A DNA stretch of 64,000 nucleotides from Cryptomeria japonica (GCF_030272615.1 NC_081414.1:52322636-52386635); one strand, 5' to 3'; shown: positions 1-10,052, numbered from the stretch's first letter. A program made the numbers and translations. The notes: generated by a model from the letters alone, not told the origin.

Positions 1-687
1 TTGAGAATGTGGTGTGATGTTATTAAATGAAGGCATGGATTGAGAATAACGTGGCAGGACATTATGATAAGTAGGCATTGGTTATGATTGAGTAGGAAAA
101 TGGACACTTAAAGGAGGAATAAAGTTGTTGAATAAATTCCCCCCTTGTGTCAGACTGATTGGTTGAGGAATAATAGGAACACTCATGGAACACATAGGTA
201 AAGATGAAGAAGAGGGATTTCCCCCATGACCAATGGTTGTAGGGATGAAATTTTGAGTTGAAGTAGCCATGATGTTAGATGTGAAAGCAGGAATACTAGT
301 CATATGAGTAGTCAAAGGAATAGAAAATTTGACTTGTGTTGAGGGTTGTGAGTAACTTAGGGTTTCAACACAACTCTTGATAGGCGTGACATTAGAATCA
401 ACAATATTTACAATTCCACACAATATATCAATTCCATTCTTATCACTTTGAAGCATGCACTTAAGACCTTCAATAAATGGAAGAGCTTCACTATTAGGGT
501 ATTCTTGGGACATCCATTGTTGAAAGCTATCAAATTTATCGTCCAATGTAGAAAGTTGATCTAAAGAAACACTACTTAAAGATTCTTCTTCATCATGGAA
601 TCCATCAATGGGGTGAATAGGCACAAGATTAGGATGGGAAGAATTAGCATGATCCTCATTAAAGAAGTCACCCAAATTAGGTTCCAT
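1..687 (-). pseudogene. A1 Gag N-terminal fragment
   Basis: The open frame 687 to 82 encodes 201 residues beginning MEPNLGDFFNEDHANSSHPN. It is closely similar to the Gag N-terminus of A2 (start 16844). The frame is broken near 82, after which similarity to A2 continues to the window edge. This part of Gag is a low-complexity Ser/Thr/Pro/Asn-rich region that precedes the capsid-like domain seen in A2. The start is chosen from the shared Met-Glu-Pro-Asn. A2 has an in-frame Met-Thr-Lys-Glu just upstream, which in A1 reads Ile-Thr-Lys-Glu. Confidence 0.75.
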
Positions 688-1371
688 CTCCTTGGTAATT
701 AAACCTTGGGAATCCTTAATTCTAGTGCTTCGGCTAATGGGTATAAGATAGGTAGGACTAATAGTGGTAAAACTGATGCACTAGAGGGAAAATTTGAATT
801 TTGAATTGTGGAACAAAGTTTACAAAATTGATTAATGCAAAATTTAAGAAAATAATGATTGCACAATTTGAACTTTGTTGGGGGAAGAGGATGCACAATT
901 TCCAAAAATGAAAGGAAATTGGAATTTTAAGATTAGGGCCAAGGGAATACTGCTTAATTTTACAATTAGACTTTTTAAAATCAGGGCAGACTACAATTAA
1001 CCTCTTAATTTAAAAAGAAATCTTGAAATTTGAAAATGTTGAATTTTGGAGGTATTTCCTATTCTAGAGGGATCAAAAATTGATAAAAATAGCTAATCTT
1101 ATAGATTTAGGCTAGTAAATATAGTCATAATAGTCTCCCAAAATTTTGGGAAAAAAGCCGAGGATCGTGGCAGGAACGCACATAGTCCGACCATCTTTTT
1201 TCGAAATTTTTTAGGGATAGATATTATGATTATTTTAAAGCTAACCCCAAAAAATTGGAAAATTTTACGATCTCTAGATGGGCAAAATGAAGGCGCAAAT
1301 GTGAATATAGGACCCTATTAGGGTTTTGAAGAAAAAGAGGAATTGAATTGCAATTTTGAAAAGGGTCAAAT
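688..1371 (-). other. A1 untranslated leader, gag-proximal part
   Basis: About 680 bases without a coding frame, matching 16845-17490 of A2. It is A-rich on the minus strand with short polypyrimidine stretches. It stops exactly at the B insertion point and resumes at 9520. I see no gene in it. Confidence 0.75.
1367..1371. repeat. Target-site duplication of B, left copy
   Basis: caaat, against caaac at 9520-9524. The uninterrupted sister copy A2 has a single caaac at the equivalent position (about 17489-17493), so this is a 5-bp duplication with one later substitution. Confidence 0.75.
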
Positions 1372-2516
1372 TGTTGGCATTTTGATGATGTTTTGATTGT
1401 CATCGATGGACATACACTTTCTTTATGATGGACACACACTTTCTTAATGTATGAGTTATGCTCAACCGGTAATTTTTCTAACCGGTATTATGTATTATAG
1501 TCTTTAGACTATCGGTGTTTTGCAGAAGATGTTTACTAGTAACAAATTGACTGAAGACCTCAATTGGTATGGAGAACCCAAGCAGTATGAAGATCTCAAG
1601 TGGTTCGAGTATCTCAAGCTGTACGAAGGAACAAAGCGTTAGTTAACATTTTCCAGTCTTCATTTTTGACAACCAGTAATCGGTATATTGTATGAACCGG
1701 TATTACTATGTGATGAGTTATCATCCACCGACACTTTGGCGGTGATTTTGTGTCGTGTTACCAAATGTGTCTAGATGCATTGAACCTAGGAACTTGTATT
1801 TTAATCCTATTGGACCGACATGAAATCGGTTTCCTTTATAAGGACATCATGTCTAGGGTTTGCATATGTGAGAGATGTATGATGTATGAGAAGGTTATGT
1901 GCGATCTTTGCAGAGAAGATTAGGTCTATGTGAAGAGATAGAGTGTAGAGATATTGAAGATTGAAGTAATGCTGAAATGCATTAACAATGACCTATCAAG
2001 GATCTAACCAAGCATACTATGCTAGTATCTAGATCACTCACTTGTTGATTACTCATATGTTCGACAACTCTGAAACCCTTAACTAGGTAGGTCCAACAAA
2101 TCATTTGTAAATCCTCTAACAAGGTGGTTCACAACTGTGGATCTGAAATCCTTTAACAAAGTAGTCTTTAACAGGATTTATCTCCTAACAGAGATCTAGA
2201 TTCCTAATAGGATCTGTTCTGGTGAAGAACATTGTATGACCTTAATCGGTCTGGTTTCTATTATGTAGATAGTTACTTGTGAGTTTCTACTCACCATGGT
2301 TTTTCCCATTTGGGTTTCCACATCAAATATCTTGTGTTATGGTGATTGTGGTTTTGTGGGTGAATGCTTTATTTGTTATTTGGTTCGCATTTATCTTAAC
2401 CGGTTTATTAGTGAATCTGTTATATTGCTAATCTGCTAAACTATTTAAGAGTTTGAGTTTAGTATTTTTTGGTATGCTAATTTACTCCCCCCCCCCCCTA
2501 ATCTTAGTATTCATCA
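1372..2516 (+). repeat. Element B 5' LTR
   Basis: Begins TGTTGGCATTTTGATG and ends ...TATTCATCA just before the primer site. It is rich in ACCGGT-type words around 1460-1700. A TATA-like box lies at 1835. Near 2290-2340 it carries the block ACCATGGTTTTTCCC followed by a GGGTTTCCAC word, also found in the LTRs of D and F. A poly-C run (2487-2498) precedes the end. It differs from the 3' LTR at many scattered positions, so the insertion is old. Confidence 0.88.
1835..1843 (+). promoter_or_regulatory. TATA-like box in the B LTR
   Basis: TTTATAAGG, about 465 bases into the LTR, followed by a sequence able to act as the transcribed leader. The same word is kept in the 3' LTR near 8830. It is the likely promoter of genomic RNA; the start site is not mapped. 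Confidence 0.5.
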
Positions 2517-2518
2517 AT

Positions 2519-2530
2519 TGGTATCAAAGC
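2519..2530 (+). other. Primer-binding site of B (initiator Met tRNA type)
   Basis: TGGTATCAAAGC, two bases after the LTR end. It matches the plant initiator-Met primer site TGGTATCAGAGC with one change. It is followed by a leader word (TAACCACTTGGAAGGAGAT) resembling that of F (TTAACCACTTGAGGAGAT, about 39103). Confidence 0.85.
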
Positions 2531-2566
2531 CAACCTTTCTATAAGTCTAACCACTTGGAAGGAGAT

Positions 2567-3840
2567 ATGGGGGAATACACTATGAGGGAACTTACTCATC
2601 ATCTCACTCAAACTGAGAGAGCCTATGATGAACTCAAAGTCAAGTATAAAGCCTCTTTGGCCAAGAGAAGAGAGCATGATGAGAAACTAATGGAACTTAC
2701 TGAAAATAGCTCTTATGATGAAGCTGACATGGATGCCCTAGTTGAAGAAGTTGAAAAACTTAATGAATCTAAAGCCAACCTGAGAAAGGAGTTGGAAGGA
2801 CTGACTATCAGAATGTGTCAAGAGCTTGAGAATCAAAGGAAAGCTGAAGATCTGGTAAAAGACAAAGATCATGAGATCTCCAAGTTGAACCAAGAAATCA
2901 GTGCCCTTACTGCTCATCTCCAAGAGAGTAAAGTGGAAAAAGAAGAAAGGCAAGGTGAACTAAACATGGTTATTTATGAGAATGTAACCTTGAAGGAATC
3001 CAATGCTTCTATTTCCAAGGAACCTACTGAGTCAAAGGAGATACCTGCCAAATTCAATCAGAATACTACTAAGCTAGAGCAAAAGCTTGAATCGGCAAAA
3101 CCGGTAAAGAATACCACTAGACTTAGTTTCTCTGGGTATGAGGAAGGTGAGACCTCTGGAACAAAAGCTGAAGCATCAAAGAAGCAACCAACATCCAAGG
3201 ATAAAGGTAAGAAAAAGTTTAAACCTATTTGCTTCAATTGTCTCAAGGAAGGACATACGGCTAATGTGTATAGAAGCAAGGCCTACAATAATTTTCCTTA
3301 TTTTCTAAACAATAAGCCTAGATCCAATAGATTCAATGGAAATTGCTATGCATGCAACAAGTTTGGGCATAGAGAATTTGAATGCAGGTCTGTTTTACAC
3401 AACACTGGGAGATACCCTCCAAGGACTCAAGGAGTTATCCTGGAACCCTCTATGAATCGGAATCCCAACCGATATAATACCTATGACCATCGTTAGGTGG
3501 CTATCAAGCGAAAAATGGTTGGAGAGCAACTTGTTTGATTTGTCATGGTAGTGGTCACACTACTGCAACATGCAGAAGGAAGAATGGTAGTATGAATAAT
3601 GGATCATGGAGAACACCTAGAATGGTATGCTATCATTGCAACAAACTGGGACACATTGCCAGAACCTGTAGAATGAGAAAGAACCTATCGGATGATATAC
3701 CGATCACTCCAGAAGGGAAGATTGATGTTGAAACTGTTCAAGCGGGAATGAATAAAACTTGGAAAAAGAAACCTGAAGAAGTGTCACAAGATGAACCAAT
3801 TTCTGCACTTAGTGTGGAAGTCTCTGAACCGACAAACTGA
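2567..3840 (+). pseudogene. gag: B Gag: coiled coil plus four zinc knuckles
   Basis: The start at 2567 lies just after the leader and opens MGEYTMRELTHHLTQ. Residues of roughly 10-190 are a heptad-like, Glu/Lys/Leu-rich coiled coil. A basic linker follows, then zinc knuckles. The first (CFNCLKEGHTANVY) has lost its last Cys. The second is intact (CYACNKFGHREFEC). After a stop at 3494-3496 and a frame change near 3496, two more intact knuckles follow (CLICHGSGHTTATC and CYHCNKLGHIARTC). The frame ends at 3840. A typical Copia capsid (UBN2) domain is not visible. The D element encodes the same arrangement. Such a protein would bind element RNA and self-assemble; this role is inferred from the family. 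Confidence 0.75.
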
Positions 3841-4278
3841 GCTTCAGAAAAGCTTAGGGTGAGCATATCGATAAAATATTTGAACCCCCGATTTATATCG
3901 GTAAAGAACTTAACCGGTATACATTACCTATCAATTGGCAGAAGACTTGAAGTGGTAAAAGGAAAAATTAGGGTTTGTACCCTAATGGTGATGCATTTAT
4001 TATGGTAGGTGAAAGATTGTTTAAAAGGGATTTTTGTCGTTATTTTCACTTATCATTTTTTGAGTGAAGAATTTTCAAGAGCATAGTGACAAAGAGTGAT
4101 TCATCTAGCAATTCAAAGTGAATTCAAAAACTCTTACAGAAGAATCCAGCGATCGTTTTCAATCTATCATTGAAGAACACTAAGCGGTAATCGAGAAACC
4201 GAAGTGGTGTATTGTGGGAGACATTGTTGAACCCTAAATTTTGGTTTGTGAAGGTATTTCTCAAATTTCTTTCTTATC
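3841..4278 (+). other. Leader between B gag and the second ORF
   Basis: About 440 bases with no frame. It holds AATTAGGGTTT and TGCATTTATTAT words, a purine-rich stretch, and ends GTGAAGGTATTTCTC then a pyrimidine-rich run directly before the ATG at 4279. The equivalent gap in D (36200-36579) is of similar length and shares TGCATTTATTAT and the GGTATTT/pyrimidine layout. It could be a promoter, a splice-acceptor region or a reinitiation leader; the sequence does not decide. Confidence 0.5.
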
Positions 4279-7200
4279 ATGGCATCTGCCTTGAACTCTA
4301 GTTCTAGTACACATGTAGATTCAACTGAATTTATTCAAAAGAAGATGAAATACAATGCCCTATCCCATATACCTGCCATAGTTATAGTTGAGGAAGATAT
4401 TTCAGGATATATTGATTGTAAATTGGAAGACCTAGGATCGCTAGTGATTCATTCCCAACTAGGTCTATTCTGTGGGGATGACAAGAAAATCAAACCTGAA
4501 TATAGCATCCTAGAGAAGATGAAACTGCATAATGCGGTGTATTTTCTAGAAGAATTCACAAAAGATCACATTTGCATCATCCTTAGCAGAGTGCACAGTG
4601 ATAGAATGTATCTCGAGTGGATGCATGACATCACACCAGAAGCAATTCATGCCATCACTAGTTTCTATAACATTGGAGAAGTGCCAGCTCTAAGGAAGGT
4701 CACCAAGACTGAAATGACTAAGCTTGGCGGTTCTTTGAGCGACCAATGGGCGATGACTGTCAACACCATCAAAGATGATCTAGTGAAGTATGCTTGCATT
4801 GTGATTGGTTACCAGATATTCTATGCTAGCAGGATGAACTCTGTCCCTATTGCTGTAGTTAATGTCGCTTACCGGATGATCAAGGAAGGCACTACATTTG
4901 ACTTATGTAACTGTTTGCAGAAGCAATTGCTATTGAACCTAAAGTCCATCAAATAGGACAATGCTCTAAGGTTCAGGTTTGGAAAAATTTTGGTCGGCTT
5001 ATTCTTCTACTTTCAAGGCTATTTCCCTGGAGTAGGTGATGTTCAATAGTCTGGTGACCAACCGGTCTCCAAGCAAATTAGGGGAAGACTTCAAGCAGTG
5101 GGAACCGGATATCCTGAAGTTCTTAACAAATAATTTGATGAATTTAAGCCGAAAATGAGCTAGAGAATGAGGATATCTGGTGATATTGTGAAGAAATATG
5201 AAGATGACATCTGCTTCACAATAAGGGTAGATGAATGCATAATGGAAGCGGTGGAACCAAGAAAGGAAGCAGTTGAACCAATGTGGTATGAATTGATGTA
5301 TGATATGTTGATTGGCTATGCCTCTACCCTGCTTGCCTCACCATTAGATGTGAAGATAAAGCGAACTGGTACCTACTTGGAGAGGATAACACCAGTTGAA
5401 GAACCTAAAAAGAAAAAGAATAAAGTAGTGCCATTGGTATCTGCACCAATTATCTCTGCTAGTCCAAAAGTGACCAAGCTATCACCTACTAAGAAGAAAC
5501 TGAAGATTATTCCTGCTAAAGTCTTTGAGAGGAAGCGGAGAACCAAAACCATCTCACTGGAGTCAGATGATACTAGACTAGAAATCGAACCGAATAAGAC
5601 AAGGCAAACAAGCAAGAAATCCAAGTCTATCGGTAATGTTCTTGCAACCTCTGCACTGGTAAATATAGATATTTCCTCTTATAAGCCAATGACACATTGT
5701 GAGAGGAATTTAAAGAATATTAAGAGGAAACTGCTTGATGATTTAAAAGAGTATTTTGATGATTTCACTGATAATGAGAAACAAGAAGTAGAGCAGGAAG
5801 TTATCAAATATTTGTATGTTAATGACCGGTCGCTATCTAAAATTATATCAGTGACACTTGATTCTTTATACAATTCTTTAGACAATAAATGGCGCATTGC
5901 CATTGAAAAAGAACAGGAAATAAGGGAGAGAGTCTTTGCACAATACTTTCCCGATGCCTCTAATTCTGAATTATTTGAGATAATGGATAAGAACAAAGGC
6001 CTCTTCTTCATGAGAAGAAAAAGACTCAGGCTACTAGAAGGTAAAGCTTTTGAAGTGGAGAAGGACACACATTTACATGCCAAAGTTGTTGTCCCGTTAC
6101 ACCAAGTGTCTGAGGCCAATCCAAAGGCTGAATAAGCACCTAATCTAACATCAGGCAAACTGGATGAAGCATTTGATAGTGAAGGGGAAAGAGTGACAGA
6201 GCAAAATGATCCCATTGATGTGGATGCATTAGATGTTGAGGATGTCACTCTGGACACAGAGAAGGAGAAATAGGACAAAGAAAAAGAAGAGAAAGAGAAA
6301 CAGGACAAGGAAAAAGCTGAAAAAGAGAAACAGGACAAAGAACAAATGAAGAAAGAGAAAGCGGAAAAAGCAAAGAAAGAGAAAGAGAAAAAGAAAGAGG
6401 AAGAGAAAAAGAAAGAGGGAGACAAAGGGAAAGAGGAAGAGAAAAAAAAAGAGGAGGAGAAGAGGAAAAAACAAGAAGAGAAGAGAAAAGAAGAGGAGAA
6501 GAGAAAAGAATAGGAGAGGAGAAAAGAAGAGGAGAAGAGGAAAGAATAGGAGAAGAGAAAAGAAGAGGAGAAGAGGAAAGAAGAGGAGAAAAAGAAGGAG
6601 GAAGAAAAGAAAAAGTAGGAAGAAGACAAGAAGAAGGAAGAACTAAAGAAGAAACAAGAAGAGGAGCAAAAGAAGAAAGAAGAGGAAAAGAAAAGAGCAG
6701 CAGAGGAGAAGGAAGCAGAGAAAACCAAACAAGCGGAGATTCCCAAGCCAAACCGGTTGACACCACCAGTCTGATTGACCTTCAATCAACAGATGAGTCT
6801 GAGTTGTTGCAAGGCATCAAACTGGCACAAGAAAGACTAGAAGAGTTACAGAGGAAGAAGGAAAGGGATGTCATACAAACTATGGTTGACACCCTTACTA
6901 GTTTGATTCCCAGTACTAACCTCCCTAGTACTGATTCCTCTCTGTCCAAGCTAAAACTTCTTTGTACCGTAGTGGAGGACTAGGTACAATTCTTGGAAGA
7001 TGTTGTTGCCACCACTGCCAAGAAGAATCATGAAAAGGCACTCAACACTGCCTTAGTCAAGAAACTGAATGAGCTCTGGTCACAACTTCTGAAGCAGTAG
7101 AAGGATATCAAGGGTGCTATGGATGAGGGAAAATTACTATTGAGTAAAATCTACCAACCCCATCTATTTTGTGATGATGTGCTTACCCAAAAAGACAAAC

Positions 7201-7583
7201 TCCAATCGGAGGTACAGGCATATATAAGCAACTTCAAGATGCCATATGATTCATTCACCACATACGGGCAAACAATTCATCACTATCAGTTGTAGACTGC
7301 CAGGGTGGAATAAAAAATCTGCAACCGAACTAAAGATTTGCAGGAGCTTCAACTGGTCTTATTGCCTAGACTGCAGATTCTTCAGAAATGTTTTCTCAAT
7401 CTGGAAGCCATTACGGTCACTCAAGAGATGAGTACCATTGATGCTATGGAAGAACTGGTATTCCAGATGTAGACAAAAAGTAAAGTTGATACCTCATTAC
7501 TTGAGTCATGGACATTGGCCATGAAAATTTTTATGCAGGATTTTAAATTTGTTTTTGATAAGTTTCATTCCTTATTGTCATAA
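4279..7583 (+). pseudogene. B second ORF: conserved unknown protein of about 1,100 residues in place of pol
   Basis: I do not recognise this protein. It opens MASALNSSSSTHVDSTEF at 4279. The first block (4279-4956) is mixed alpha/beta-like and includes EVPALRKVTKTEMTKLGG and the run YACIVIGYQIF...MNSV. After in-frame stops (for example 4954) the same frame continues at 5167-6135 with IVKKYEDDICF...CIMEAVEPR, then a Lys/Pro-rich linker and a helical segment. Next comes a Lys/Glu-rich tract (about 6238-6755) with several TAG codons. A frame change near 6757 leads to a helical C-terminal domain ending at 7583. All blocks recur in the same order in D. There are no DDE, YVDD, DSG or HHCC motifs. 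It may be a captured host domain or an accessory (env-position) protein; the role is unknown. Confidence 0.7.
6238..6755 (+). repeat. Lys/Glu-coding purine-rich tract in the B second ORF
   Basis: An imperfect array of GAG/AAG/GAA/AAA codons giving repeats of the type KEEEKRKE. Internal units such as aagaggagaagag recur many times. Several GAG codons have become TAG. The corresponding part of D lacks such a tract, so it is probably an expansion specific to B. A long antisense frame (6785-5679) here is only the mirror image of this bias. Confidence 0.8.
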
Positions 7584-7651
7584 ACATTTACTCTATTTTT
7601 ATGATAATGAGAAACAAGGGGTATTCTGCATTACTTTGTCATTGTTGGCAA
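7584..7651 (+). other. B 3' noncoding start
   Basis: Short noncoding piece after the second ORF, ending in CATTGTTGGCAAAGGGG. This matches the upstream polypurine blocks of D (about 48066) and F (about 43395). It is interrupted here by the solo LTR. Confidence 0.55.
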
Positions 7652-7656
7652 AGGGG

Positions 7657-8129
7657 TGTTGGTGTAAATAATTATTCATCTTGGATATTATTACACTTAA
7701 GTTTACTTAGGTACATGCATTTCATAGTAGTTTGGGTATGAGACACTTGGGTGTTTGTGCCACATTGGGATAGTGTGTGTAGGAGAATTTCCACCTTTTG
7801 TGGACTTATCTTGTTGTTACAATCCACATTCAATGGGTGATCCACCTCATGTGGAAAATTATATTATTTCTCCTACCTACCCACACTTATTTCCTACCTA
7901 CCCTTGTTTCTTATTGAGCCACATGTCATATTTGTGTTCTCACATATTCTTAGCTTTGACTATATAAGTAGGCTCATCTACATTGTTTGTACAGACAATC
8001 AATCTATATCTTGTAATGATCCAGTTGATCATATTTTGCATCTTGATAGAATACAGTTTATTCCTATCATCTATTTTGTCTCTCTTATTTGTGCTTTCCA
8101 TTGCCTCTTGATCTTGGAAAAATCTCACA
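7657..8129 (+). mobile_element. Solo LTR (473 bp) inside B
   Basis: Begins TGTTGGTGTAAATAATTATT and ends ...AAATCTCACA. It is flanked on both sides by the identical 5-bp word AGGGG (7652-7656 and 8130-8134). It has no internal coding sequence. A TATA box sits at 7960. It is unrelated to the LTR of B itself. Interpretation: a short LTR element (TRIM or small Copia) inserted and was reduced to one LTR by recombination. Confidence 0.8.
7960..7967 (+). promoter_or_regulatory. TATA box of the solo LTR
   Basis: CTATATAAG, followed by a GGCTCATCTACATTG start-like region. It is positioned about two thirds into the 473-bp LTR, as expected for U3 followed by R/U5. Confidence 0.5.
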
Positions 8130-8341
8130 AGGGGGAGTAGTATTTAAAATTTTGGTGAATGTTAGCATTTCATGTATACTTTCATGTTACCACTTTGGGG
8201 GAGTAGTATACATTGTAATTTCTGCAAAAGGGATACTGTATTCTTAGGGGGAGTAATTTTGATTATGGCATATTTTTGTTGTAAAAACACTTAGATGTCA
8301 AAATTTTCCTAAGTGTTGCCATCAATGCCAAAGGGGGAGAT
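8130..8341 (+). other. B 3' noncoding region with repeated polypurine blocks
   Basis: Contains AGGGGGAGTAG (8130), TTGGGGGAGTAGT (about 8195), TAGGGGGAGTAA (about 8246) and finally AAAGGGGGAGA next to the LTR. Repeated GGGGGAG blocks ahead of the true polypurine tract are a described trait of Sirevirus-type Copia elements. Confidence 0.7.
8331..8340 (+). other. Polypurine tract of B
   Basis: AAGGGGGAGA ends one base before the 3' LTR. The upstream context CATCAATGCCAAAGGGGGAG is identical in D (about 48217-48236) and nearly identical in F. Confidence 0.85.
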
Positions 8342-9519
8342 TGTTGGCATTTTGATGATGTTTTGATTGTCATTGATGGACATAAACTTTCTTTATGATG
8401 GACACTCATTTTCTTAATGTATGAGTTATGCTCAACCGGTAATTGTTCCAACCGAAATTATGTATTATAGTCTTTAGACTATCAGTGTTTTGCAGAAGAT
8501 GTTTACTGATCACAAATTGACTGAAGACCTCAAGTAGTATGGAGAACCCAAGCAGTATGAAGACCTCAAGCGGTTCGAGGATCTCAAGTGGTACGAAGGA
8601 ACAAAGCGGTAGTTAACATTTTCTAGTCTTCATTTTTTGACAACCGGTAATCGGTATATTGTATAAACTAGTATTACTCTATGATGAGTTACCAACCGGT
8701 ATTTCTGTGATGAGTTATCATCCACTGACACTTTGGTGGTGATTTTGTGTCGTGTTACCAAATGTGTCTAGCTGCACTGAACCTAGGAACTTGTAGTTTA
8801 ATCCTATTGGACCGACATGAAATTAGTTTCCTTTATAAGGACATCATGTCTAGGGTTTGCATATTTGAGAGATGTATGATGTATGAGAAGGTTATGTACA
8901 ATCTTTGTAGAGAAGATTAGGTCTGTGTGAAGAGATAGAGTGTGGAGATATTGAAGACTGAAGTAATACTGAAATGCATTAACAATGAGCTATCAAGGAT
9001 CTAACCAAGCATACTGTGCTAGTATCTAGATCACTCACTTGTTGATTACTCACATCTTCGACAAGTTTGAAACCCTTAATCGGGTAGGCCTAGCAAAGCC
9101 TTTGTAAATCCTCTAACAAGGTGGCTCACAACTGTGGATCTAAAATCCTTTAACAAGGCAGTCTTTAACGAGACTTGTCTCCTAACAGAGATCTAGATTC
9201 CTAATAGGATCTATTCTGGTGAAGAACATTGTATGACCTTAAACGATCTGGTTTCTATTCTGAAGATAGTTACTTGTGAGTTTCTTCTCACTGTGGTTTT
9301 TCCCATTTGGGTTTCCATGTCAAATATCTTGTGTTATGGTGATTGTGGTTTTGTGGGTGAATGCTTTATTTTCTATTTGGTTTGCATTTATCTTAACTGG
9401 TTAATTAGTGAATCTATTATACTAGTTATCTGCTAAACTGTTTAAGAGTTTGAGTTCAGTAGTTTTTGGTATACTAATTCACCCCCCCCCCCCCACCCAC
9501 CCCCTCTTATTATTCATCA
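8342..9519 (+). repeat. Element B 3' LTR
   Basis: Pairs with 1372-2516. It is about 33 bases longer because of a small tandem duplication around 8677-8715 (two GATGAGTTA words instead of one) and has a longer poly-C run (9482-9494). It ends ...TATTCATCA, followed by the target duplication caaac. Confidence 0.88.
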
Positions 9520-9524
9520 CAAAC
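9520..9524. repeat. Target-site duplication of B, right copy
   Basis: caaac; see 1367-1371. A1 sequence resumes immediately after. Confidence 0.75.
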
Positions 9525-10052
9525 CTAATGGATAGGGACACCTTGGAAAATATTTAGAAATTTGAATGTAAATGAAATTGATTTGAAATTCACAAAAAGT
9601 CCAATTAATTTTAAAAATTAGGCTTTGATGACCTAACCACTTAATTTTGAAATTTGAATTTTGGGAAAAAGGGGGTGAACTGAAAATTTGAATTGTATGA
9701 TTGAACACAAATCTGAGAACAATAAAAAAATTTGAGAATTAAGTTGAAATCCAAATTTTGCACAAGTTCGAGATGATTTTTGAAAATTTGGGTTTTAACA
9801 AGTAACCTCTTAATTTTGTAAATTTTATTTGCAAACTGAACAAGACAAGGAGGAAATTGAATTTGACAAACAAAACAATTTTTAGATCTAAGATAACCAT
9901 AAGCAATTTTTATAAATCGCAAGTTCAATTTTAATTAAAAATTAGGGTTTTTAATGATTTAACCACTAAGTTTGCAGAAATTTGAAACTTATAAATGAAA
10001 AATATGCAATTTTGTCTTAAGGAAAGCATGCAAGACATCAAGTTCACCAAAA
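9525..10052 (-). other. A1 leader, LTR-proximal part
   Basis: Noncoding, matching 17494-18019 of A2. The primer-site-like word TGGTGAACT reads on the minus strand from 10049 downward, next to the LTR. The tRNA isotype is not assigned. Confidence 0.7.

Larger units (their letters stand above)
1372..9519 (+). mobile_element. Element B: non-autonomous LTR retrotransposon carrying gag plus a novel long ORF
   Basis: A complete 8.1-kb element. It has LTRs 1372-2516 and 8342-9519 with TG...CA ends, a tRNA-iMet-type primer site at 2519, a polypurine tract at 8331-8340, and 5-bp target duplications. The internal region has a Gag-like frame (2567-3840), a leader of about 440 bases, and an unrecognised frame of about 1,100 codons (4279-7583). 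I find no protease, integrase, reverse transcriptase or RNase H motif anywhere inside. Its termini and cis signals match those of the Copia element F in this window, so it is probably a Copia (Sirevirus-like) derivative mobilised in trans. A 473-bp solo LTR lies in its 3' noncoding part. Confidence 0.88.

Noticed and set aside
1230-1439. Minus-strand 69-residue frame, and a similar one at 8263-8451
   Set aside because: Both arise from the start of the B LTR (antisense).
5679-6785. A 368-residue minus-strand open frame rich in Ser/Phe/Leu
   Set aside because: It is the antisense of the Lys/Glu-coding purine tract of B; purine repeats leave the opposite strand free of stops. No domain, and opposite to the element.
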